Below, in pieces: positions 54,367-62,714 of a stretch of 64,000 nucleotides of DNA. The notes below the pieces were generated by a model. That model was not told where the DNA came from, did no database searches, and saw nothing but the letters and a program-made list of their open reading frames with translations. A program made the position numbers and the translations under genes. This DNA is from Clostridiales bacterium (lineage in GTDB: Bacteria; Bacillota; Clostridia; Lachnospirales; Lachnospiraceae). The DNA lies in the NCBI GenBank assembly GCA_023663185.1, contig JAMPHY010000015.1:19575-83574 (forward strand), written 5' to 3'. Numbering within the stretch: position 1 is the stretch's first letter; the number at the start of each line of letters is the position of its first letter.

Positions 54367-54416
54367 TTGGCAGATGGTACTATATATAGAAGAATTTGGA
54401 AAGGTAGGATTTATAT

Positions 54417-54821
54417 ATGGCTGATGTTTTTGTACGTGTAAAGGGAATAATTAAAAGAGACGACAAATACCTGCTTGTGAAAAGATGGGTGGACGACCGT
54501 ATTCCTGAGCCTTTTGTCTGGGAATTTGTAGATACGGAAGTGAATCATGGAGAAGCGCCGGACGACGCGGTGCTGCGTGCGATATACGAGATGTTGTCTA
54601 TACATGGTAGAATTGAAAAAATAGAATATACATGGTCGAATTTGCTTGGAGATACACAATGTATCGGAATTGCGTATATATGCTCTATTCAGGAGACCGA
54701 AGAAGGCGATATTGTGTTGCCGGAAGAGTACGGCGAGTACAAGTGGGTGACGCGGGATATGTTTGAAAGCTATATTGAGAATCAGTTTTTGTTGAATGAT
54801 TTGAAGAATAAGAAGCTTTGA
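54417..54821 (+). CDS. Nudix-fold protein with degenerate Nudix box
   Basis: This 134-residue protein begins like a Nudix hydrolase (VFVRVKGIIKRDDKYLLVKR) and ends with the usual GEYKWVTRDMFESYI. In the Nudix box GEAPDDAVLRAIYEML the box Glu (46) and Arg (54) remain. The Glu after Arg is Ala55, one of the last two Glu is Met59, and the Gly is Ser61. Two of three usual metal ligands are lost, so hydrolysis is doubtful. It might be a binding protein. It starts at 54417 after GGAAAGGTAGGA and ends 63 bases before pyrF. Confidence 0.82.
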   Translation: MADVFVRVKGIIKRDDKYLLVKRWVDDRIPEPFVWEFVDTEVNHGEAPDDAVLRAIYEMLSIHGRIEKIEYTWSNLLGDTQCIGIAYICSIQETEEGDIVLPEEYGEYKWVTRDMFESYIENQFLLNDLKNKKL

Positions 54822-54884
54822 TTTGCTGGTTATTAAAATAGGGCGTTGAACTATCTATTAAAGTGAAAGGAAAAAGCAGTCGTA

Positions 54885-55835
54885 ATGATAAATAAATTAA
54901 TTGATAATATCCGCAGGACAGGCGCGCCGATAGTCGTAGGTCTGGACCCTATGCTTAAATATGTGCCGGAGCATTTGAAGAAACAGGCGTATGCCGAGTA
55001 CGGCGAGACTATGAAGGGCGCTGCGGAAGCGGTCTGGCAGTTTAATAAGGAAATCGTTGATAATGTATATGACCTTATTCCCGCGGTCAAGCCGCAGATT
55101 GCCATGTACGAGCAGTTTGGCGTAGACGGGCTTGTGGTATATCAAAGAACGGTGGACTACTGCAAGGAAAAAGGTCTGATAGTCATCGGAGATGTAAAGC
55201 GCGGAGACATAGGCTCTACTTCCGAGGCATACGCCGTAGGTCATCTGGGAAAAGTTCAGGTGGGAAATAATGTCTGCCGTGGTTTTGACGAGGATTTTAT
55301 CACAGTCAATCCCTATCTTGGTTCTGACGGAGTTAAGCCTTTTATCAAGGTATGCAGCGAGGAAAAGAAGGGAATTTTCGTACTGGTAAAGACTTCCAAT
55401 CAAAGCAGCGGTGAGTTTCAGGACCGTTTGATGAGGGAAGAAAATGAAGGAAATATTATAGAAAGACCGCTCTATGAGCTTGTAGGAGAAAAGGTTGCCG
55501 AGTGGGGCGCTGACTGTATGGGAGATTCTTATAGCTATGTAGGCGCTGTCGTGGGAGCGACATATCCGGAACAGGGGAAAGTGCTGCGTAAGCTTATGCC
55601 GAAAGCGTTTATACTGGTTCCGGGCTATGGGGCACAGGGCGGAAAAGGCAAAGACTTGGTACACTTTTTCAACGAGGATGGACTTGGAGCAATCGTAAAT
55701 TCTTCAAGGGGCATAATCGCCGCATATATGCAGGAGGAATATGCGAAGTATGGAGCGGAACATTTTGCGGAAGCTTCAAGGGCTGCAGTTATCGCGATGA
55801 GGGACGATATCGCGGGCGCGATTGAGACGAAATAA
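54885..55835 (+). CDS. pyrF: Orotidine-5'-phosphate decarboxylase, type 2
   Basis: This catalyses the last step of UMP synthesis, decarboxylating OMP. The 316-residue length and the motif DVKRGDIGS (103-111), with the conserved Lys/Asp active-site set, fit the longer 'type 2' enzymes. Further family marks are VVGLDPMLKYVP at the N-terminus, VNPYLGSDGVKPF, ILVPGYGAQGGKGKDL and IVNSSRGIIAAY. No other pyrimidine gene is adjacent, so it is isolated from the pathway operon here. GTGAAAGGAAA precedes the ATG. Confidence 0.96.
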   Translation: MINKLIDNIRRTGAPIVVGLDPMLKYVPEHLKKQAYAEYGETMKGAAEAVWQFNKEIVDNVYDLIPAVKPQIAMYEQFGVDGLVVYQRTVDYCKEKGLIVIGDVKRGDIGSTSEAYAVGHLGKVQVGNNVCRGFDEDFITVNPYLGSDGVKPFIKVCSEEKKGIFVLVKTSNQSSGEFQDRLMREENEGNIIERPLYELVGEKVAEWGADCMGDSYSYVGAVVGATYPEQGKVLRKLMPKAFILVPGYGAQGGKGKDLVHFFNEDGLGAIVNSSRGIIAAYMQEEYAKYGAEHFAEASRAAVIAMRDDIAGAIETK

Positions 55836-55845
55836 TTCAACTCGA

Positions 55846-55877
55846 ATGAGCATGGACGCATATGTTTCCATGCTCAT
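55846..55877 (+). other. Hairpin after pyrF related to inverted-repeat arms
   Basis: ATGAGCATGGA (55846-55856) pairs with TCCATGCTCAT (55867-55877), loop CGCATATGTT. It probably ends or protects the pyrF transcript. The string GCATGGACGCATATG resembles the arm of copy C (GCATGGACTCATATG). Confidence 0.5.
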
Positions 55878-55919
55878 ATAGATTGAATAGAAATAGTAAA
55901 ACCGGACAGAATAGCAGGT

Positions 55920-56465
55920 ATGAAAGAAAAAGTTTCGTTTGATTATTATATACTGTTATTCTTTCTGGTTTCTTTTTTGGGCTGGATATGGGAAGTATGC
56001 CTGTATTTAGTGACGGAGGGAGAGTTTGTAAACCGGGGAATATTGACAGGTCCGTGGCTGCCTATTTATGGGGTGGGGGCGCTTTTTTTGTATTTTCTGC
56101 TTAACAGATGGAAGAAAAGACCTGTTATCGTGTTCCTTATCTCAATGACCGTCTGCTCTGTCTTGGAATACGCATCAGGCTGCCTTTTGGAGAAGATGTG
56201 GGGCGTCAAATGGTGGGATTACAGCGATATGCCGCTTAACTTAAGCGGACATGTCTGCATTTTAAGCAGTATTATGTTTGGAGTGGGCGGTGTGATACTG
56301 ATATATTTTTTGCTGCCTTTATATAAAAAGCTCTATCAGAAAGCGCCTGTAAAAGCAAGAATGATTATCGGCTTGCTGCTTTTACTGATTTTTATAATCG
56401 ACGCCGCATACAGCGCAGACTTCCCCAACGCAGGAAGCGGGATAACATATAGGGCGGATAATTAA
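55920..56465 (+). CDS. PF06541-type putative ABC transporter permease, short form
   Basis: This 181-residue paralog of the protein at 3866 has LGWIWEVCLYL, NRGILTGPWLPIYGVGALF and WWDYSDMPLNLSGHVCIL with about five TM helices. It lacks the ~100-residue cytoplasmic tail. Start is ATG at 55920; only a weak purine stretch (ATAGCAGG) precedes it. It is followed by repeat copy C. Function unassigned. Confidence 0.82.
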   Translation: MKEKVSFDYYILLFFLVSFLGWIWEVCLYLVTEGEFVNRGILTGPWLPIYGVGALFLYFLLNRWKKRPVIVFLISMTVCSVLEYASGCLLEKMWGVKWWDYSDMPLNLSGHVCILSSIMFGVGGVILIYFLLPLYKKLYQKAPVKARMIIGLLLLLIFIIDAAYSADFPNAGSGITYRADN

Positions 56466-56503
56466 GCAATAGTTGTGAAATAGTTACTACTCATAGTTGT
56501 CTA

Positions 56504-56642
56504 GCGGCATGGACTCATATGCTTACTTTTGAGGTCCTTGTAAAACGCCGGTACTTAGCGAGGTATTTTCGAGCTTAGTACCGCTGCGATTTTACACGGA
56601 ACGAGAGTGTGCCTCAAGAGTAAGCATATGAGTTCATGCCGC
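56504..56642. repeat. Long inverted-repeat element, copy C
   Basis: The arms at 56504-56534 and 56612-56642 are 31 bp long with two changes, both of which would be G-U pairs in RNA from the + strand. The interior shares the core with copies A and B in + orientation: TCCTTGTAAAACGCCGG, TACTTAGCGAGGTATTTTCG and CACGGAACGAGAGTGTG. Relative to copies A/B, A-to-T in the left strand is matched by T-to-A in the right (GTAAAA/TTTTAC against GAAAAA/TTTTTC). The small hairpin changes from GC-GAGA-GC to AC-GAGA-GT, which keeps pairing. Confidence 0.85.
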
Positions 56643-56689
56643 CTTCATACCATAGAGATTGTGAATAATAACATTTTACATATTTCACG

Positions 56690-56711
56690 GGAACTTTTTT
56701 ACCGCCCGGTC
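56690..56711 (+). promoter_or_regulatory. Probable ECF-type promoter (autoregulation)
   Basis: GGAAC with a T-run (56690-56700) and CGGTC (56707-56711) resemble the AAC...CGTC promoters used by ECF sigma factors. It lies 45 bases before the sigma gene. Confidence 0.45.
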
Positions 56712-56755
56712 AGTCATAATAAATAGAGCCGGCAAAATACAAAGGAGGTGGTTGC

Positions 56756-57220
56756 GTGGCTGTAATAAGTGACGAGGAGTTTGTTGAACTAACCCGCGAG
56801 TATACGGCTAATCTGTATCGACTTGCACTCGGAATACTGCATAATCCTGCGGACGCTGAAGACGCGGTGGCGGAAACTGTCCTTAAGGCATATGAGAAAA
56901 TACATACATTGCACAAGCGCGAGAGCTTCAAACCGTGGCTCTTAAAGATAGCCGCGAACGAAGCCAAGAGCTTGTATATTAAGAACAGACGAACGACGCC
57001 CGATGATAATATTGAAGAATATATGCCCGCTTTTTGCGACGAATACCATGAACTTTGGGACGTGGTTATGAAATTGGAAGAAACTTATCGCGAAGTGGTG
57101 ATATTGTTTTTTTACGAGCGGCTTTCCATAAAGGAAATCGGCAGGATTTTGAGCATACCGGAGGGAACCGTGAAGTCCAGATTATCGAGGGGTAAAAAGC
57201 AGTTAAAGCAGCTACTTTAA
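56756..57220 (+). CDS. ECF RNA polymerase sigma factor
   Basis: This is a 154-residue sigma-70-family factor with region 2 (LYRLALGILHNPADAEDAV followed by ETVLKAYEKI) and region 4 (REVVILFFYERLSIKEIGRI then IPEGTVKSRLSRGKKQLK). Starts at GTG 56756 with a strong AAAGGAGGT. It is co-transcribed with the downstream membrane protein, 28 bases away, which probably holds it inactive. Target genes other than its own promoter are unknown. Confidence 0.94.
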   Translation: MAVISDEEFVELTREYTANLYRLALGILHNPADAEDAVAETVLKAYEKIHTLHKRESFKPWLLKIAANEAKSLYIKNRRTTPDDNIEEYMPAFCDEYHELWDVVMKLEETYREVVILFFYERLSIKEIGRILSIPEGTVKSRLSRGKKQLKQLL

Positions 57221-57248
57221 GTAAGACAAAGAAAGGCATGGTGGCTAA

Positions 57249-58847
57249 ATGAGTGATAAATTTGAACAGAAGCTATTTGAGATGGCAGAACAGGAAAATA
57301 TGATTGTACCTGATACAGTATATACAAAAGTAGAAGATACGCTTGCCGGAGTTCCTAAGCATAAAGGCATATTCAGAATGAACTGGAAAAAGTCGTTAGT
57401 TTTAGCGGCGGCGTGCGTTATGATGTTTTCGATAACCGTTTCAGCGACAGTCGGTGCGCTTAGAGAGCGTATGGAAGCTATGAATGAGCAGGAGATGGAA
57501 AAGTATTTTGCCAATATATATACGGCAAAAATCGGTGCAGATACCTATAACCGTCCGTATACAGCGGAAGAAAAAACAAGAATGAAAGAACTTAGGGCTT
57601 CCTATGAAGAAGCGGGGCTGTTTCCGGAAAAGGCGCTTAAAATGATTTCCGCACCGCAGGAATATAACGGCAGAGGAGTGGCGTTTTTTGGGGATGCTGC
57701 GACCTTTTTCTTGCCAGACGGGGAAATGAGCGACGAAGAACTGCTGCAGATTATTGATTTTATGTATAAGAGGGATTACAGTCTGATGGCGATAAATGAA
57801 AAGATTGCCAGCGGAGAAATGGAGTTTCCCGAAGAGGCAGTAGAGAAAAAAGCGCCTGAGATAGAGGCGACTGATGCCGATGTTTTATCCAGCGACGCCA
57901 TATGGGATCCGGAACAGGAGCTTACAATCCCGTATACAGGCAGCCTGGAGGCTACTTTTATGGCGGCAGGGCAGGACTGCATTTTTCTTGCAGGCAACAG
58001 TGTTATTCATAAGATGGAAATCGGCAGTAGTGACTCGACATTGTTCTTCGATGATTTTGGCGTAAAGACATATGTGGACGCGCTGTATCAGGATAAGTCG
58101 GGAGACATTATTCTTGGAATCTCGCAGCTTACGCAGGGCGATAAATATCATGGGACTAGAGGCGGCGAGCCTTTTAAGGCGGCAGTCTGGATACTTAGCA
58201 GCGACGGAGAAGTTAAGCAGAAAATCGACTTGTTGGAATATACGGATAGTATGATGTTTGGCATTGTATATCAAATCGTAGCGGACGATAACGGCTACAT
58301 CTATGTCAAGACATACCTAGAGGACAGCCACGCATTCTTGATGGTATTTGATAAAGAAGGAAACTTTGTGACAAATATTACTTCGGACGAATATTCCAGC
58401 CACCCTGCCGGTGGGCTTGGAGTCGGTAAAGACGGAAAGGTATATGTCCAGATTTATAAGCGTGTCCTAAATGAAGACGGAGAATCTACAAGCAGGATTA
58501 TGGGAATAGCCTCCGTCAATGTTGAAAAAGGCTGTTTGGAAGATATTTATACCGGAATCGTGCCTGAAAACTTTATCATGATTGATATTATCGCGCCGGG
58601 AGCGAATACGGACTTCGTGTTCTGGGGGTATGATGGCATTTATACCTATAATCTGGGTGAGAAAGAAGCGGTTAATGCGCTTCCGGCATATGAAGCGCCT
58701 TGCGATTGGGAAGGAGTTTTGAGTTGTGCGCTGCCAGACGGACGTATAGTATTCGGAGACCGCGGCGAATACCGTAAAGTAGACGGTCATTCGGTGCCTG
58801 TTCCGGAGAAGATATGTTTCTACTATAAGTCGGGAATGCGGAAATAA
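57249..58847 (+). CDS. Putative anti-sigma factor with large extracellular domain
   Basis: This is a 532-residue protein. A cytoplasmic N-terminus (~1-50, helical) may bind the sigma factor. It has one TM helix at ~52-72 (SLVLAAACVMMFSITVSA). An extracellular helical segment (~75-200) includes acidic residues. Beyond ~210 come repeated beta elements (SGDIILGISQLTQGD, NGYIYVKTYLEDSHAF, DGKVYVQIYKRVLN, LPDGRIVFGDRGEY) suggesting a beta-propeller sensor. The anti-sigma role is inferred from position and topology. No ZAS Cys motif is present. Confidence 0.8.
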   Translation: MSDKFEQKLFEMAEQENMIVPDTVYTKVEDTLAGVPKHKGIFRMNWKKSLVLAAACVMMFSITVSATVGALRERMEAMNEQEMEKYFANIYTAKIGADTYNRPYTAEEKTRMKELRASYEEAGLFPEKALKMISAPQEYNGRGVAFFGDAATFFLPDGEMSDEELLQIIDFMYKRDYSLMAINEKIASGEMEFPEEAVEKKAPEIEATDADVLSSDAIWDPEQELTIPYTGSLEATFMAAGQDCIFLAGNSVIHKMEIGSSDSTLFFDDFGVKTYVDALYQDKSGDIILGISQLTQGDKYHGTRGGEPFKAAVWILSSDGEVKQKIDLLEYTDSMMFGIVYQIVADDNGYIYVKTYLEDSHAFLMVFDKEGNFVTNITSDEYSSHPAGGLGVGKDGKVYVQIYKRVLNEDGESTSRIMGIASVNVEKGCLEDIYTGIVPENFIMIDIIAPGANTDFVFWGYDGIYTYNLGEKEAVNALPAYEAPCDWEGVLSCALPDGRIVFGDRGEYRKVDGHSVPVPEKICFYYKSGMRK

Positions 58848-58906
58848 CAGAATCGTAAAATAGCAAAATAACAGAATAGCATAAGAACATGTATTTATAA
58901 AAGAAG

Positions 58907-58930
58907 GGCGTCGTCAGAATTGGCGACGCC
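58907..58930 (+). terminator. Hairpin ending the sigma/anti-sigma operon
   Basis: GGCGTCG (58907-58913) pairs with CGACGCC (58924-58930). It is GC-rich with a weak ATTTGG tail. Confidence 0.5.
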
Positions 58931-59028
58931 ATTTGGCGTGGAAGTATATAGTTTACGGGAGAATCTCAATGACAATCAGGGGAATTTGTAGTAAAATTAA
59001 GGGGAAGATTGTGCAAGGAGGTTGTCCA

Positions 59029-60600
59029 ATGATTGACAACAAAAAGGAACAGGAGAGAGAAGAACTTCACCGTACCATATGGAATATGGCGAATGACCTT
59101 AGGGGAAGTGTAGATGGCTGGGATTTCAAACAGTATGTTTTAGGTATGTTGTTTTACAGATATATTTCAGAGAACTTTGTAAAATATGTAAATGCAGGAG
59201 AGATGGAAGCCGGCAACAAGGATTTTGATTATGCGAAGCTGGACGATGAAAATGCAGAAGAGGCAAGAGAAGATTTGGTGCAGTCAAAGGGATACTTTAT
59301 TTTGCCCAGTCAGTTATTCTGCAATGTGAAGGAAGAAGCGCCTAATAATGAGAATTTGAATGAAACATTGGAAAGCGTATTTAGAGATATAGAAGCTTCG
59401 GCACAAGGGCATGACAGCGAGGACGATTTTAAAGGACTGTTTGATGATATTGATGTAAATAGTAATAAATTAGGCGGAACTGTAGCTAAGAGAAATGAAA
59501 AACTTGTTAAACTTTTGAACGGTGTTGCGGATATGAAGTTAGGGGATTATCAGGATAATACTATTGACGCGTTTGGTGACGCCTATGAGTTTTTAATGGG
59601 AATGTATGCTTCCAATGCAGGTAAGAGCGGCGGTGAGTATTATACGCCGCAGGAAGTTTCGGAACTCTTGACAAGAATAACTGTATTAGGGAAGAAAGAA
59701 GTAAATAAGGTCTACGATCCGGCATGCGGAAGCGGTTCGCTTTTGCTGAAATTTGCAAAAGTCTTGGGGAAAGAAAATGTACGTCAGGGATTTTTCGGAC
59801 AGGAAATTAATATTACTACATATAATCTTTGCCGTATAAATATGTTTCTGCATGATATAGGTTATGAAAAGTTTAATATTGCTCACGGTGATACCCTGAC
59901 GGAACCTTTGCATTGGGACGATGAGCCGTTTGAGGCGATTGTTTCCAATCCACCCTACTCTATTAAGTGGGAAGGCGATGACAATCCTATTCTTATTAAT
60001 GATGAGCGTTTTTCTCCTGCCGGTGTGCTTGCGCCAAAATCAAAAGCAGATTTAGCTTTTATCATGCACTCATTATCATGGCTTGCAACGAACGGAACAG
60101 CGGCGATTGTATGTTTTCCCGGTGTCATGTATCGCGGCGGCGCAGAACAGAAAATCCGTAAATATCTGATTGACAATAACTATGTTGAGTGTGTTATACA
60201 ACTTCCCGATAATCTTTTCTTTGGGACAAGCATTGCCACTTGTATTATGGTTTTGAAAAGGAATAAATCGGAAAACAACACATTATTTATTGATGCGTCT
60301 AAAGAATGTGTGAAAATCACAAACAATAATAAACTGACGGAAGAAAATATTCAGAATATTTTAACGGCATATGAGAAAAGAGAGGACAAGCAATATTATG
60401 CAGCCGTAGTGACAAATGATAAGATTGCAGAAAACGGATACAATCTTTCGGTTTCATCATATGTAGAGCAGGAAGATACAAGAGAAAAGATTGATATTAA
60501 AGTGTTGAATGACGAGATTGAACAGATTGTAGCAAGAGAACAGGTACTTCGCGATGAAATTGCTAAGATTATAGCGGAGATTGAGGAGGATGTACAATGA
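59029..60600 (+). CDS. hsdM: Type I restriction-modification DNA methyltransferase subunit
   Basis: HsdM methylates adenine at sites selected by HsdS. I place the start at 59029 (AAGGAGGT at 59015-59022) rather than the open TTG frame at 58933. The N-terminal helical domain (ELHRTIWNMANDLRGSVDGW) is followed by motif X/YTPQEVSELLTRI, SAM motif I DPACGSGSLLLKF (from 230) and motif IV NPPYSIKW (from 307). The C-terminal ~90 residues form helices that contact HsdS. The 523-residue length is usual. Stop overlaps the DUF1016 start by 4 bases. Confidence 0.95.
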   Translation: MIDNKKEQEREELHRTIWNMANDLRGSVDGWDFKQYVLGMLFYRYISENFVKYVNAGEMEAGNKDFDYAKLDDENAEEAREDLVQSKGYFILPSQLFCNVKEEAPNNENLNETLESVFRDIEASAQGHDSEDDFKGLFDDIDVNSNKLGGTVAKRNEKLVKLLNGVADMKLGDYQDNTIDAFGDAYEFLMGMYASNAGKSGGEYYTPQEVSELLTRITVLGKKEVNKVYDPACGSGSLLLKFAKVLGKENVRQGFFGQEINITTYNLCRINMFLHDIGYEKFNIAHGDTLTEPLHWDDEPFEAIVSNPPYSIKWEGDDNPILINDERFSPAGVLAPKSKADLAFIMHSLSWLATNGTAAIVCFPGVMYRGGAEQKIRKYLIDNNYVECVIQLPDNLFFGTSIATCIMVLKRNKSENNTLFIDASKECVKITNNNKLTEENIQNILTAYEKREDKQYYAAVVTNDKIAENGYNLSVSSYVEQEDTREKIDIKVLNDEIEQIVAREQVLRDEIAKIIAEIEEDVQ

Positions 60601-61703
60601 ATAATCTGACGGTTATAACAGACAATATTCTCATGGAAAATTATAAGAATACAGATAATATTACGGACGATATAAAAATAATAATTGATACAGCGCAGCG
60701 ACAGGCATATCAAAATGTCGATAAAATTCTCGTTCAACGAAATTGGATTATAGGATATAGAATTTCACAGGAGGAACTAAAAGGGGAAAATCGTGCAGAT
60801 TATGGTATGAAAGTGATTAATCTACTGTCTAAGGAATTGTCGAAAAGTGGCAAAAAAGGTTTTGATAAAAGCAGTCTATACTCGTATGTGCGATTTTATA
60901 AATATTTCCCTCAGATTGTGGACTCACTGAGTCCACAATCTGAGAATTTGTTGTCGTGGACACACTATAGAGTTTTAATACGGGTTCATGATGATAAAGC
61001 GCGGGCATGGTATGCCAAAGAAGCATTGGAGCAGATGTGGAGTGCCAGGGAATTGCAGAGGCAAATCCAGTCGCAGTATTATCATCGTATTGTAAAAACA
61101 CAATATGAGAAAATTGTGAAAAATACTTCTGCAAGAATAGAAATATCAGAAGCAGACAGATTGGAATATGTAAGAAATCCTGTTATTGCTGAATTTTTAG
61201 GATTGGAAACACATACGGAAGTAAATGAGGCGGAACTGGAAGCAGCTATTCTTGATAACTTACAAAAATTTCTTATGGAGCTAGGGAAAGGATATGCCTT
61301 TGTGGCAAGGCAGCAGCACATTAAAACAGAACAGGAAGATTACTATATTGATCTCGTGTTTTATAATTATTATATGAAATGCTTTGTTTTGATAGATTTA
61401 AAGACTAAGAAAATCACCCATCAAGATGTAGGGCAGATGGATATGTATGTTCGGATGTATGATGAATTGAAAAGGGTGGAAGGAGATAATCCGACACTTG
61501 GAATAGTCCTTTGCGCGGAAACAGATGAAGATATTGCAAAATATTCTGTATTGAATGGGAATGAACAATTATTCGCCTCAAAATATAAATTGTATATGCC
61601 GTCAGAAGAAGAATTACAGCGGGAGATAGAAACACAAAAACGATTTTTTATGTTGCAGCAGCAGGAGAAAGCGGCTTTGAAGGAGATTGAGGCGGAGGAA
61701 TGA
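60597..61703 (+). CDS. DUF1016 (YhcG) family PD-(D/E)XK nuclease-like protein
   Basis: This is a 368-residue protein. The N-terminal DUF1016_N region (RQAYQNVDKILVQRNWIIGY...LSWTHYRVLIRV) leads to a C-terminal PD-(D/E)XK-like nuclease fold. That fold contains EFLGLETHTEVNEAELEAAI, YAFVARQQHIKTEQEDYYID and FVLIDLKTKKITHQD, with Asp-x-Lys as probable catalytic residues. Such genes often sit inside type I RM operons; their role is uncertain. The coding region contains a 35-base perfect palindrome at 60910-60944. The gene overlaps hsdM by 4 bases and abuts rhuM. Confidence 0.9.
   Translation: MNNLTVITDNILMENYKNTDNITDDIKIIIDTAQRQAYQNVDKILVQRNWIIGYRISQEELKGENRADYGMKVINLLSKELSKSGKKGFDKSSLYSYVRFYKYFPQIVDSLSPQSENLLSWTHYRVLIRVHDDKARAWYAKEALEQMWSARELQRQIQSQYYHRIVKTQYEKIVKNTSARIEISEADRLEYVRNPVIAEFLGLETHTEVNEAELEAAILDNLQKFLMELGKGYAFVARQQHIKTEQEDYYIDLVFYNYYMKCFVLIDLKTKKITHQDVGQMDMYVRMYDELKRVEGDNPTLGIVLCAETDEDIAKYSVLNGNEQLFASKYKLYMPSEEELQREIETQKRFFMLQQQEKAALKEIEAEE
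60910..60944. repeat. 35-base perfect palindrome inside the DUF1016 gene
   Basis: A 17-bp arm (CTCAGATTGTGGACTCA) is mirrored exactly around one C. It encodes part of IVDSLSPQSEN, a linker before LSWTHYR. Confidence 0.85.
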
Positions 61704-62706
61704 ATGGAAAATTTTGATTTTTTAATGTATAAATATGAGGAAGAAGATGTGTTGGTACAGGCAGTCATTAAAGATGAGAGCGTGTGGCTATCTCAAAAGG
61801 GAATGGCAGAGCTTTTTGCCTGCAGCACGGATAATATTTCTTTGCATTTGAAAAATATATTTACTGAGGGTGAATTAGAAAGAGATTCAGTTACCGAGAA
61901 AATCTCGGCAACTGCTGCTGACGGAAAAAGATATAATACACAGTTTTATAATCTCGATGCCATTATTTCCGTCGGCTATCGTGTTAATTCTAAACGTGCA
62001 ACCCAGTTTCGCAAATGGGCTACCGGAGTATTAAAAGAATATATGATTAAAGGCTTTGCCTTAGACGACGAACGCCTGAAACAAGGCAAAACAGCGTTCG
62101 GAAAAGATTATTTTAAAGAACTGTTAGAACGGGTTCGCTCCATTCGTGCGAGTGAACGCAGGATTTGGCAGCAGATTACGGATATTTTTGCAGAATGCAG
62201 TATTGATTATGATAAGGATTCTCCAGTTACGCAAGCGTTTTATGCAATGGTTCAGAATAAGTTCCATTATGCCATCACCAAGCATACGGCAGCAGAGATT
62301 ATTTATCAAGGGGCAGACCATGAAAAAGAGAACATGGGGCTGACAACATGGAAGAACTCTCCAAATGGACGTATCTTGAAGTCAGATGTCATTGTGGCAA
62401 AAAATTATTTGGATGAAAAGCAGATTCGTCAGTTGGAGAGGGCGGTAACAGGCTATTTTGACTACATAGAAGATTTGATTGAAAGAGAAAATACATTCAC
62501 TATGGAAGAATTTGCTTCCAGCGTAAATGAGTTTTTGGCATTCCGCAGATATGAAATACTGCCGGAGCATAATAAGGGCAAAATTTCAAGGCAGGATGCG
62601 TGGAAGAAAGCACAGGATGAGTATGATATTTTTAATAGGACGCAAATCATTCATTCCGATTTTGATGAGATGGTGAAAGAAGTGCTTGGAAAAGAGATGA
62701 TGAAAA

Positions 62707-62714
<8 letters not shown>
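61704..62714 (+). CDS. rhuM: RhuM family protein
   Basis: This 336-residue protein matches the RhuM/virulence family: VWLSQKGMAELFACSTDNIS, HLKNIFTEGELERDSVTEK, YNLDAIISVGYRVNSKRATQ and FRKWATGVLKEYMIKGFALD (N-terminal DNA-binding-like half). A C-terminal helical half carries ILKSDVIVAKNYLDEKQIRQ. It often accompanies type I RM systems. Whether it is a regulator or an enzyme is unclear. It starts directly after the DUF1016 stop and overlaps hsdS by 8 bases. Confidence 0.9.

Noticed and set aside
11142-56642. Long palindromes as simple intrinsic terminators
   Set aside because: No T-run follows the arms, copy A lies between divergent genes, and the interior is conserved far more than a terminator loop would be.
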